A model generated the notes under the pieces. That model was not told the origin of the DNA and did no database searches. It was given only the letters and a program-made list of their open reading frames with translations. Below are positions 1-7,990 of a DNA stretch of 64,000 nt, one piece after another. Position 1 is the first letter of the stretch; each line of letters begins with the position of its first letter. The DNA is from Pedobacter fastidiosus (GTDB taxonomy: Bacteria > Bacteroidota > Bacteroidia > Sphingobacteriales > Sphingobacteriaceae). A program made the translations under genes and the position numbers. The stretch spans positions 84,088 through 148,087 of the forward strand of contig NZ_JACRYL010000006.1 of the NCBI RefSeq assembly GCF_014306625.1. The letters run 5' to 3'.

Positions 1-2
1 AC

Positions 3-620
3 AATGGAACATTAGATCCTTATGCATTAGATTCTCAACTGGATACAGCATCAGGAGTTAGAACATATATTAGAAGCAATACCTTTACTTGGAAAAGGGG
101 AGGAAGATTACCTCGTTTAACTTCAATTGGATTTTCATTCGACTACAGCTTAAATCCCGAAGCTTTGAAGAAAAAAAATGAAGCAAATGATAAATTAGAT
201 GCTGCTTCGAAAAAGAAAGGGTTAACAGATATCCAATCAGAACAATTGGCTGCAATCAGTCGCGATCCAAATGCTTTTGTCGATTTTAATATTCCCTGGA
301 ATTTTTCATTCTCTTATAGTTTTCAGTACACAAACGACCTTGGAATTAGTAGAGTAAGTAATACATTAAACTTTAATGGCGATGTTAACCTTACACCAAA
401 ATGGAAAGTAACCTTCAATTCTGGTTACGATTTTGAAAATAATGGCTTAACGCCCATGAATATCGGTATTTATCGAGATTTACATTGTTGGGATATGAGT
501 ATCAATTGGGTTCCATACGGTGCTTATAGAAGTTATTCGGTAACCATCAAAGTTAAGGCATCTATTTTGCAAGATTTAAAATTGAGCAAGCGTCAAGGTT
601 TTTACAACACATATCAATAA
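3..620 (+). CDS. lptD: LPS-assembly protein LptD, C-terminal end (partial)
   Basis: The reading frame is open from base 3, so the gene starts before the window and only about the last 205 residues are present. They alternate aromatic and polar residues like the final strands of an outer-membrane beta barrel. They also carry signatures of Bacteroidota LptD-like proteins: a TSIGFSFDYSLNPEA segment, then RDLHCWDMSINWVPYG and a close ending in LQDLKLSKR. LptD is the outer-membrane translocon that inserts lipopolysaccharide on the cell surface with LptE (family knowledge). The stop lies 4 bp before cinA, so the two are probably co-transcribed. The family call rests on remembered motifs. Confidence 0.8.
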   Translation, partial: NGTLDPYALDSQLDTASGVRTYIRSNTFTWKRGGRLPRLTSIGFSFDYSLNPEALKKKNEANDKLDAASKKKGLTDIQSEQLAAISRDPNAFVDFNIPWNFSFSYSFQYTNDLGISRVSNTLNFNGDVNLTPKWKVTFNSGYDFENNGLTPMNIGIYRDLHCWDMSINWVPYGAYRSYSVTIKVKASILQDLKLSKRQGFYNTYQ

Positions 621-624
621 CAAC

Positions 625-1866
625 ATGTTAGCCGAAATTATAACCATTGGTGATGAGATTCTCATCGGCCAAATCGTTGATACGAATTCAGCCTGGATGG
701 CCAAACAACTCAATTCTATAGGCGTTTCAGTTAAGCAGATTACTTCAGTTTCTGATGATGAACAGCACATTATCGAAGCTTTAGGTGAAGCAGAAAAACG
801 AGCTGATCTTATTTTAATAACTGGAGGATTAGGCCCAACAAAGGATGATATTACCAAGAAAACGTTAGCCAAATATTTTAATATGGGCTATAGAAGAGAT
901 GAAGGAGCTTTAGAGATGGTTCGTCAAATCTTCGAAAAATATAAACGCCCACTATTGGATATTAATATTCAACAAGCTGATGTACCTGATGGTTGTGAAG
1001 TTATTGTAAACAAAAATGGAACAGCACCATGTATGTGGTTTGAGCAACAGGAGAAGATTTTTGTCTCTATGCCTGGCGTACCTTATGAAATGATGTATTT
1101 AATGGATGACGAAATTCTTCCACGGATTACCAGTCGTTTTAAACTTCCTTCAATTGTACACAAGACCATTTTAACCGCTAATATTGGTGAATCATTTCTT
1201 GCAAAAGAAATAGAAGATATAGAAGATAGTTTGCCTTCACATATTAAATTGGCATATCTTCCTAAGTTGGGGCAGGTGCGCTTACGTTTATCAGCCAAAG
1301 GCGACAATGAAGCTAAATTGAAACAAGAAGTGGAAATTTTTGCACAGCAGATTATTGAAAAGATTAAAAAGTTTGTTGTTATTGATGAAGATATTCCTTT
1401 GGAAAAGGCGATTCTCAATATTATGAAAGAAAAGGGTTTAACCCTTTCAACCGCAGAAAGTTGCACGGGTGGATATATTGCCCACTTAATTACCCAGCAC
1501 CCTGGTTGTTCATCTGTTTATTGGGGTGGTGCTGTAGCTTATGCTTACGAGTTAAAAGAATCTATTTTAGGCGTAAAGGAAAGTACTTTAACTACTTATG
1601 GAGCTGTAAGTGAACAAACTGTTACTGAAATGGCAGAAGGTGCTGTTAAAAATTTTAAAACCGATTATTCTATCGCAGTGAGTGGAATTGCAGGACCAGA
1701 TGGTGGTACGGAAGATAAGCCTGTTGGTACAGTTTGGATTGCAATTTCAAGTAAAAATAAAACTGTAGCTAAAGTGTTTAATTTCAGCAACAAACGTATT
1801 CAGAACATAGAACGCTCTGCTGCTTCTGCGTTAACAATGCTATTAAATCTACTTAAAGAAGCATAG
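625..1866 (+). CDS. cinA: CinA family nicotinamide-nucleotide amidohydrolase / competence-damage protein
   Basis: At 413 aa this has the normal length of two-domain CinA. Residues 1 to about 170 form the molybdopterin-binding-like (COG1058) domain, with TIGDEIL near the start and the glycine-rich ITGGLGPTKDD near residue 67. Residues 255-413 form the CinA C-terminal PncC domain, with STAESCTGG starting near residue 275 and VSGIAGPDGG. The PncC activity deamidates nicotinamide mononucleotide to nicotinate mononucleotide in NAD salvage, and the N-terminal domain is linked to ADP-ribose pyrophosphatase activity in characterised homologues. It starts 4 bp after lptD, and an ATG sets the start. 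Confidence 0.93.
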   Translation: MLAEIITIGDEILIGQIVDTNSAWMAKQLNSIGVSVKQITSVSDDEQHIIEALGEAEKRADLILITGGLGPTKDDITKKTLAKYFNMGYRRDEGALEMVRQIFEKYKRPLLDINIQQADVPDGCEVIVNKNGTAPCMWFEQQEKIFVSMPGVPYEMMYLMDDEILPRITSRFKLPSIVHKTILTANIGESFLAKEIEDIEDSLPSHIKLAYLPKLGQVRLRLSAKGDNEAKLKQEVEIFAQQIIEKIKKFVVIDEDIPLEKAILNIMKEKGLTLSTAESCTGGYIAHLITQHPGCSSVYWGGAVAYAYELKESILGVKESTLTTYGAVSEQTVTEMAEGAVKNFKTDYSIAVSGIAGPDGGTEDKPVGTVWIAISSKNKTVAKVFNFSNKRIQNIERSAASALTMLLNLLKEA

Positions 1867-1884
1867 CGGAAAGAATAAAAACTG

Positions 1885-1892
1885 TATTTTTG
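1885..1892 (+). promoter_or_regulatory. Bacteroidetes -7 box (TATTTTTG) for the E2 gene
   Basis: TATTTTTG fits the Bacteroidota -7 consensus TAnnTTTG and lies 33 bp before the ATG at 1926. It would start transcription near 1898-1900. I see no convincing -33 TTTG and no Shine-Dalgarno sequence. Confidence 0.45.
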
Positions 1893-1925
1893 CTGCACTA
1901 CCAATATAATATACTGTAATTTAAT

Positions 1926-3275
1926 ATGGCTCAATACGAATTATTGTTACCAAAAATGGGTGAAAGTGTTGCAGAAGCAACCGTAATTAAATGGGTAAAA
2001 CAACCTGGTGATTCTATTGATTTAGATGATACCATTTTGGAAATTGCTACTGATAAAGTAGATTCTGAAGTTCCATCTCCCGTTGCTGGTAAGTTGATAA
2101 AACAGCTTTTTGCAGCAGATGAAGTTGCTCAGGTTGGCGATGTGATCGCGATTATTGAGACGGCAGGCGGAAACGACATCAAAACTGAAGAACCTATTGC
2201 TGCTACAGTTGTAGAAGAAAAACCAGAACCAATTCCTGGAATAGAACAATTGCCTAATGAAACAAAAGTTGAATCTACACCTAACGTTTCATCCGATCGT
2301 TTTTATTCTCCATTGGTTAAAAGTATCGCCTCACAAGAAAATATTTCCATTCAGGAACTCGATTCAATTAAAGGGTCTGGTGCTGATGGTCGACTAAATA
2401 AAGATGATTTATTAAATTATATCGGACTTAAAAATGAAGGGAACGCTTCTTTTAAAACGGTTATAATTACTCCACCAATACCGCCTAGCCAAGATTTACA
2501 AAATAAACCTACTCCTCCGGCTCAAGCTTCATCGCCGAATAAAACATCAACTACGAGTGTTAGCGGTGGCGATGAAATAATTGAAATGGATAGAATGCGT
2601 AAACTTATTGCCGATCATATGGTGATGAGTAAAACGACTTCTCCACACGTTACTTCTTTTGTTGAAGCTGATGTTACCAATATGGTTTTGTGGCGTAATA
2701 AAGTGAAAAATAGTTTCGAAAAACGTGAAAACGAAAAGATAACTTTTACGCCAATATTTGTCGAAGCTGTAGCCAAGGCAATTAAAGATTTTCCAATGAT
2801 TAACGTTTCGGTCAACGGAACACAAATTATTAAAAAACGAGATATTAATATCGGAATGGCAGCTGCTTTACCAAGTGGAAACCTGATTGTTCCGGTAATT
2901 AGAAATGCTGATCAATTAAATTTGGTTGGTTTAACTAAAGCTGTAAACGATTTGGCCAACAGAGCAAGAATCTCTAAGTTAAAACCTGATGAAACTCAAG
3001 GCGGTACTTTTACTTTAACCAACGTGGGTTCATTTGGCAATGTAATGGGAACTCCAATTATAAATCAACCACAAGTTGCAATTTTAGCCGTTGGTGCAAT
3101 TAAAAAGAAGCCTGCTGTTTTAGAAACCGAACATGGTGATGTAATTGCCATTCGCCACATGATGTTTCTTTCTTTATCTTACGATCATAGAGTTGTAGAT
3201 GGTTCGTTAGGAGGGATGTTTGTACGTAGGGTTGCAGATTATTTAGAAAATTGGGATTTTAATAGAGAGATTTAA
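1926..3275 (+). CDS. 2-oxoacid dehydrogenase complex dihydrolipoamide acyltransferase (E2)
   Basis: This is the E2 core of a pyruvate, 2-oxoglutarate or branched-chain 2-oxoacid dehydrogenase complex, passing acyl groups from the lipoyl arm to CoA. Residues 1-77 are a lipoyl domain with the lipoylated lysine in TDKVDSEV (Lys44). Residues 80-125 form a Pro/Glu-rich linker. Residues 127-166 are the peripheral subunit-binding domain (YSPLVKSIA, then GADGRLNKDDL). Residues 215-449 form the catalytic domain, with the DHRVVDG active site (His421, Asp425). No E1 or E3 gene is adjacent, so the substrate cannot be read from context. Branched-chain or generic use is a guess from similarity to single-lipoyl E2 proteins. 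Confidence 0.92.
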   Translation: MAQYELLLPKMGESVAEATVIKWVKQPGDSIDLDDTILEIATDKVDSEVPSPVAGKLIKQLFAADEVAQVGDVIAIIETAGGNDIKTEEPIAATVVEEKPEPIPGIEQLPNETKVESTPNVSSDRFYSPLVKSIASQENISIQELDSIKGSGADGRLNKDDLLNYIGLKNEGNASFKTVIITPPIPPSQDLQNKPTPPAQASSPNKTSTTSVSGGDEIIEMDRMRKLIADHMVMSKTTSPHVTSFVEADVTNMVLWRNKVKNSFEKRENEKITFTPIFVEAVAKAIKDFPMINVSVNGTQIIKKRDINIGMAAALPSGNLIVPVIRNADQLNLVGLTKAVNDLANRARISKLKPDETQGGTFTLTNVGSFGNVMGTPIINQPQVAILAVGAIKKKPAVLETEHGDVIAIRHMMFLSLSYDHRVVDGSLGGMFVRRVADYLENWDFNREI

Positions 3276-3333
3276 TCATCGGTTTTATTTAGTAAAGCCA
3301 ACAATTAACAATTCATCAATTGAACAATAGAAA

Positions 3334-3948
3334 ATGTTAGATTCGATTTTAAAATCTATAGTTAGTGATAATACCTTGCATGCCAAGTGGTTAAATACAT
3401 TATCTTACATGGAAAATGCTGGAGCAAAAAAGATTTCTGCATCCGAGCATAAAGAAAATGTTAACCTAATTATTCTTAAACACGCTGCTGAAGAACATCG
3501 TCATGCATACTATTTAAAAAAACAGATTTCTAAAATTGATGAGGCGCTTTGTAAAACTTACACAAATGCAGAATTGCTTTCTCCTAACAACACTAAATAC
3601 TATTTACACGCTTTAGATATTGCGGTTTGTCGATATTTAAAAGCACAATTTAACTTAATAGGTTACAATTTAAAATTTGCTGCCTATCTTTTTGTAACGT
3701 ATGCAATTGAAGTTCGTGCTGATGAGCTTTATCCAATTTATCAAACTATTTTAGACGAAGCGAAAAGTAAGGTAAATGTTAAATCTATTATTTTAGAAGA
3801 AGAAGGTCATTTAGAAGAAATGATGAACCAACTGGTTAGTTTTTCTGATGATTGGGAAAATCATGCTGCTGAAGTAATTAAAATAGAAAAGGCTTTATTT
3901 GAAAATTGGGTAGGTGCACTGAATGCAGAATTGCCAGTTAGTGCATAA
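3334..3948 (+). CDS. Ferritin-like di-iron helical protein of unknown function
   Basis: This 204-aa cytoplasmic, largely helical protein has no signal peptide. Carboxylate and histidine ligands are spaced as in the ferritin/rubrerythrin superfamily: Glu27, then EEHRH (Glu54, His57), Glu126, then EEEGH (Glu156, His159). That is the E, ExxH, E, ExxH pattern of a four-helix di-iron site. I do not recognise a named family, and ferroxidase, oxygenase or stress roles are all open. It starts 58 bp after the E2 gene on the same strand and is followed by a palindromic repeat region. The metal-binding call is inferred from ligand spacing. Confidence 0.7.
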   Translation: MLDSILKSIVSDNTLHAKWLNTLSYMENAGAKKISASEHKENVNLIILKHAAEEHRHAYYLKKQISKIDEALCKTYTNAELLSPNNTKYYLHALDIAVCRYLKAQFNLIGYNLKFAAYLFVTYAIEVRADELYPIYQTILDEAKSKVNVKSIILEEEGHLEEMMNQLVSFSDDWENHAAEVIKIEKALFENWVGALNAELPVSA

Positions 3949-3973
3949 TTTCTATTAATTTTAGCCATTTAGA

Positions 3974-4070
3974 AACGGATTGAAATCCGTAGTTCGGGCA
4001 GTCGAGATTACAAATCTCAACTAACATATATTTACTTTACTTCTAAGTTAGTCGGGATTTGTAATCCCGT
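3974..4070. repeat. REP-like palindrome cluster
   Basis: Three hairpins lie between the ferritin-like and thioredoxin genes: ACGGAT-tgaa-ATCCGT at 3975-3990, GAGATT-aca-AATCTC at 4004-4018 and CGGGATT-tgt-AATCCCG at 4053-4069. The second and third share flanking CTAAC/GTTAG and are imperfect copies in opposite orientation. This is the doublet arrangement of REP/BIME elements mobilised by RAYT (TnpA_REP) transposases. No such transposase is in the window. Confidence 0.6.
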
Positions 4071-4136
4071 CTTGTGAATTTGCAGTTGTTACAAAACCAA
4101 AACAACTTACTATTGTTCTTAAATAAATAAAAAATC

Positions 4137-4433
4137 ATGTCGAAGTTTTCAGATTTAATCAATGGCGATAAGCCAGTTTTGGTCGACTTTTTTGCTGAAT
4201 GGTGTGGCCCATGTAAAATGATGAAACCTATTTTAGAACAATTAAAATCTCAGGTTGGTGATTCGGTTTCAATAATTAAAATCGATATCGATAAAAATCA
4301 AGCAGTTGCTTCTTCATATAGTGTTCAAAGTGTACCAACTTTATTGTTATTTAAGCAAGGAAAACAAGTTTGGAGACAAAGCGGTGTTTTACAAGCTTCT
4401 CAATTAAAGCAAGTTATCGATTCACATTCTTAG
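4137..4433 (+). CDS. trxA: Thioredoxin
   Basis: This is a single 98-aa thioredoxin fold with no signal peptide, so it is cytoplasmic. The redox motif is WCGPC with cysteines at 23 and 26, preceded by the usual VDFFAEW strand, and the cis-proline loop is SVPTLLLF. It reduces protein disulfides using electrons from thioredoxin reductase (family role). It is slightly shorter than typical TrxA (105-110 aa), so it may be an accessory thioredoxin. Its stop codon directly abuts the stop of the convergent PdeM-like gene, with no bases between. Confidence 0.92.
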   Translation: MSKFSDLINGDKPVLVDFFAEWCGPCKMMKPILEQLKSQVGDSVSIIKIDIDKNQAVASSYSVQSVPTLLLFKQGKQVWRQSGVLQASQLKQVIDSHS

Positions 4434-5072
4434 TTATACCTCTACAACATTTTTTGGAGTTACCGCAAAAATGCGTTCGTTACTTTTTGGGTAGATATTA
4501 TAAAGACCAGTAAACAAGCTGAAAGCTGGTAAAACGGCGTATTCAGTTCCAAAATAAAAGCACGGAAATTTTAGTCTTTGTTTTGCTTTGCCTACAATAG
4601 AAACTCCTGGATGAATGTGCCCACTAATTGGATATAATTCTTCTTCTGTACATTGTGGTGCATCATGAATAAAGCAAAATGGCCCTAAACAGAAGCTAGG
4701 CTCATGAATTTCAATATCCATTGCAGTATAATCTGCATGGGCTAATCTATCATGATTGCCTTTTACCAATAAGAAATTTAACTCCTTATAGTTTTTTCTC
4801 CAAGAGGCAAATTCATCAATATCAGTATTTAAACCATGATGAAACATATCTCCATTAATCAATAAAGTGTTTGGATTGTACTTCTCGATAAGCAAGGTTA
4901 ATCTATGTAAATCACCCTCGGCAATTGTTGATGGAACTTGTAAACCCGCCTGACGAAAATGTGCAGATTTGCCCAAATGCAAATCGCTAATGGCTAAAAG
5001 TTTGTGTTTGGATAAGTATAAAGCCCTTTCTTTATCTAAAATCAGTTCTTCTCCGTGGCTTGTAATGATCAT
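4434..5072 (-). CDS. pdeM: Ligase-associated DNA damage response phosphodiesterase/endonuclease (PdeM-like)
   Basis: This 212-aa calcineurin-like metallophosphoesterase shows the whole di-metal signature: DLHLG (Asp30, His32), NGDMFHH (Asp75), KGNHD (Asn106, His107), IHDAP (His136) and SGHIHPG (His152, His154). Members encoded with an ATP-dependent ligase, an Lhr-like helicase and an MBL exonuclease are called ligase-associated DNA damage response endonuclease PdeM, and the same set is present here. It is the last gene of the minus-strand run, 100 bp after the helicase. It probably processes DNA ends or phosphodiesters for repair. The exact substrate is not visible from sequence. Confidence 0.88.
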   Translation of the reverse strand: MIITSHGEELILDKERALYLSKHKLLAISDLHLGKSAHFRQAGLQVPSTIAEGDLHRLTLLIEKYNPNTLLINGDMFHHGLNTDIDEFASWRKNYKELNFLLVKGNHDRLAHADYTAMDIEIHEPSFCLGPFCFIHDAPQCTEEELYPISGHIHPGVSIVGKAKQRLKFPCFYFGTEYAVLPAFSLFTGLYNIYPKSNERIFAVTPKNVVEV

Positions 5073-5172
5073 TAATTCTTATCTATAAAAAAACCACATA
5101 AAAAATATAAGTTTTTGAATGCGTATTGCCCTAAACTTATATTTTTATAAATTTCTTATATGGTTAAAATTG

Positions 5173-7650
5173 TTACTTAATCTTCTCCGATTCCGCTTTC
5201 ATTCTCGCAATTCTCTGTTCCAATTCTTCCGAACTCATGTTTTCACGCAAACTATCTACCTTAATGGGGAAAGATAGTGGTGTAAAACTTTTCGGATTGG
5301 TAATTATAATTGCTCCATTTTGAATTCTTTCCAAAGCGGCAGCCAATCTTGGTTCTTCCAATTGCTGATAGAACACTTCATCGTAAGCTTGGCGCAAAAG
5401 TAAATTATGTTTGTCGTAATCACTAAAAACATTAAAAAATAAACCTGCAGATGACTGCAAATGTTTATTGGCTACATATTTACCCGGATAACCTTGAAAT
5501 ACCAAACCAGAGATGCAGGCAATATCACGGAATTTTCTTCGAGCCATTTCGGTCGAATTAATACTCAAAGTTATGTCTTCGGTTAGGTTTTTTGGCGAGA
5601 AAACTTCATAAGCAATAGATTCATCCATCGGAATTTCAATATCACTTAGCAGTTCAAAACCATAATCATTCATGGCGATGGAAAAGCTGATGGGCAACAG
5701 CTTGCTCAATCGATAAGCTACCAAAGCAGCTAAAACCTCATGTACTAAACGGCCCTCAAATGGATAAGCAAAAAGGTGAAAACCTTCCTTATTATTAATT
5801 AATTCTATTAGTAATTCATCATTTCTCGGTACATGAGAGCGTTTTTCTTGCAAAAGAAATAGTGGGTAAACAACGTCCAATTCTTCATCTTGATGTGTTT
5901 TGTCCAATGCCTCATTATATTTTTTACGTAAAACAGAACCTAAATTTGATGAAAGAGGCAACCTTCCACCGTTCCAACTTGGAGAAATGGCATTTTTCTG
6001 TTTACTTACGCGTACAATAACAGTCATGTCTTTTACATGCACAAACTCCAAAACCCGACCAGCTAAGCGGAAATTATCTCCAGCTTTTAAACGGGTTACA
6101 AAATATTCTTCTACCATTCCGATATAACCGCCAGAAAGGAATTTAACCTTCAGCATTGCATCGCTTACAATAGTGCCAATATGCAACCTATGGCGCATCG
6201 CCAACTGCCTGCTTTTTACTTTCCAAAGTCCATCCTCATCTTTAATTACCTTTTTAAACTCTGTGTAAGCACTTAAACTATCACCACCAGAAGTAATAAA
6301 TTGCATTACCCATGTCCATTCTTCGGGTAAGATTAGTTTAAAAGCATGCGTGTTTTTAATTTCTTCATAAATTATTTTATCGTCAAAACCATCTCCAATA
6401 GCTAAAGTAACAAGGTATTGAACCAATGTATCAAAAACCATAATAAATGGTTCACGGCTCTCAATATTATTCGTTTTAGCAGCTTCTTTTATTGCAGCTG
6501 CTTCAACTAATTCCAAAGCATGAGTAGGTAAAAAATATATTTTAGAAGTTTCATGTGGCGAATGTCCTGATCGACCAGCACGTTGCAGAAACCTAGCTAC
6601 ACCTTTTGGTGAACCGACTTGTACAACAGTATCTACAGGTTTAAAATCTACGCCCAAATCTAGAGATGAGGTAGCGATAACTGCTTTCAATTGCCCAGTA
6701 TGTAATGCATCTTCAATCCAATTTCTCAATTCAAAATCTATAGAACCATGGTGAATCGCAATTCTTCCCGCTAATTCGGGTTCTATATTTAGCAAATGTT
6801 GATACCACATTTCCGATTGACCGCGGGTATTGATGAAGATTAAAGTCGTTTTACTTTTTTCAATTATTGGAAGCAGTTTATAGGCTAACTTCAGCCCCAA
6901 ATGCCCAGCCCAAGGTAGAGTTTCAATATCATCAGGAAGGATAGATTTAATGATGATTTTCTTTTCTAGATCTGCCTTAATAATTATTCTTTTAGCCGTT
7001 TCATCTGGTTCGAGAACATCTAAAGCTTCCTCTATATTTCCAATGGTTGCCGAAATTCCCCAAACCCTTAAAAATTGTTCCTTCTCTAATTTCTGTAATC
7101 CTTTAATTCTCGATACAGCCAATTCGACAAGTACACCTCGTTTACTCCCTAAAAGTTCATGCCATTCATCAGCAACAATACATTTTAAGTTTTTAAACAA
7201 AGTTGATGAGCCTTTTTGTGCAAGTAATAAGTGTAAGCTTTCTGGCGTAATTAACAAAATTTCGGGCATTGATTTCTTCTGCTGGACTTTTTCTGCCTGT
7301 GAGGTATCTCCATTACGAACACCAACGTGCCAATCCAATTCGAGCTCTAATAAAGTTTCTCTCATTGCTCTTGCAATATCTTTCGCTAAGGAGCGGAGTG
7401 GGGTAATCCAGATTAATTGTAAACGATCTTTTGCTTTTTTGTTGCTGACTGCAGACGCGTTCAATGCTTCAATAGCAACTGCTAGGAATAGAGAAAAGGT
7501 TTTTCCGAAACCGGTTGGGGCATTAACTAAACCGCTGTAGCCATTTAGGTAATTTTGCCAAGCATCTTCTTGAAATTTAAAAGGTTTGCGACCATTGGCT
7601 TTAAGCCATTGCTTAATTTTTTTGTAGCCTTTGGTTTTTGTTTGGTCCAT
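5173..7650 (-). CDS. Ligase-associated DNA damage response DEXH-box helicase (Lhr-core type)
   Basis: At 825 aa this is the usual length for this superfamily 2 helicase. Motif I is APTGFGKT (44-51), motif II is DEWH (161-164), motif III is SATIG, and motif VI is QRAGRSGH in the second RecA domain. A winged-helix and Lhr C-terminal region fills the rest. It should unwind or translocate on DNA, ATP-dependently, in a repair pathway with the neighbouring ligase, MBL exonuclease and PdeM-like nuclease. About 340 bp of repeat sequence separates it from the ligase upstream, so it may need its own promoter despite the shared strand. Confidence 0.93.
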   Translation of the reverse strand: MDQTKTKGYKKIKQWLKANGRKPFKFQEDAWQNYLNGYSGLVNAPTGFGKTFSLFLAVAIEALNASAVSNKKAKDRLQLIWITPLRSLAKDIARAMRETLLELELDWHVGVRNGDTSQAEKVQQKKSMPEILLITPESLHLLLAQKGSSTLFKNLKCIVADEWHELLGSKRGVLVELAVSRIKGLQKLEKEQFLRVWGISATIGNIEEALDVLEPDETAKRIIIKADLEKKIIIKSILPDDIETLPWAGHLGLKLAYKLLPIIEKSKTTLIFINTRGQSEMWYQHLLNIEPELAGRIAIHHGSIDFELRNWIEDALHTGQLKAVIATSSLDLGVDFKPVDTVVQVGSPKGVARFLQRAGRSGHSPHETSKIYFLPTHALELVEAAAIKEAAKTNNIESREPFIMVFDTLVQYLVTLAIGDGFDDKIIYEEIKNTHAFKLILPEEWTWVMQFITSGGDSLSAYTEFKKVIKDEDGLWKVKSRQLAMRHRLHIGTIVSDAMLKVKFLSGGYIGMVEEYFVTRLKAGDNFRLAGRVLEFVHVKDMTVIVRVSKQKNAISPSWNGGRLPLSSNLGSVLRKKYNEALDKTHQDEELDVVYPLFLLQEKRSHVPRNDELLIELINNKEGFHLFAYPFEGRLVHEVLAALVAYRLSKLLPISFSIAMNDYGFELLSDIEIPMDESIAYEVFSPKNLTEDITLSINSTEMARRKFRDIACISGLVFQGYPGKYVANKHLQSSAGLFFNVFSDYDKHNLLLRQAYDEVFYQQLEEPRLAAALERIQNGAIIITNPKSFTPLSFPIKVDSLRENMSSEELEQRIARMKAESEKIK

Positions 7651-7680
7651 GTATAGTTGTAATTTCTATATTTTAAATTT

Positions 7681-7850
7681 GAAAAGCAATTTCAGTAGTT
7701 CTTCGGTTGCATCAGTCCCACCATTTGCTACAATCTTTTTAAACAAATTCTGTCATTCTGAGGAACGAAGAATCTGTTTCATCGGCTGCAGATACTTCGT
7801 GCCTCAGTATGACAGCTTATTCAAGGTTGCTGCTCATAAAAAGTATTTCC
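7681..7850 (+). repeat. Dispersed repeat, copy 1 of a pair (about 170 bp)
   Basis: This sequence matches 25440-25612 read on the opposite strand, with scattered differences. The inner part, from GTCATTCTGAGGAACGAAG to CTCAGTATGACAG, is nearly identical in both and is itself an imperfect palindrome. Translating either copy gives similar peptides (a CHSEERRICFIG stretch), but the frames have no common start and I read them as non-coding. It lies between the ligase and helicase genes. Confidence 0.8.
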
Positions 7851-7892
7851 GCGTCTGTCGGGTTTAAATAGCAAGGTAAACCTAAGTAAAAT

Positions 7893-7955
7893 AAACCTGA
7901 CAGGAGCGAGCACGAAACCCGATTTAAACATCGGGTGAGTAAAGCGAATAGCCAG
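7893..7955. repeat. AACCTGACAGG-type repeat
   Basis: The motif AAACCTGACAGGAGCGA is followed by an ACCCGAT...ATCGGGT hairpin and then AGCGAATAGC. Related copies occur near 37488-37596 and 58084-58140. With the neighbouring repeat it fills the 340-bp gap between the ligase and helicase genes, where no gene is visible. Confidence 0.55.
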
Positions 7956-7990
7956 ACTTTCGGTTCCGATCAACACAGAAACCTGCTTTT

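Noticed and set aside
7631..7867. 78-aa open frame
   Set aside because: It is a translation of the dispersed repeat; the inverted copy at 25340-25654 gives a similar shadow peptide, with no common start or ribosome site.
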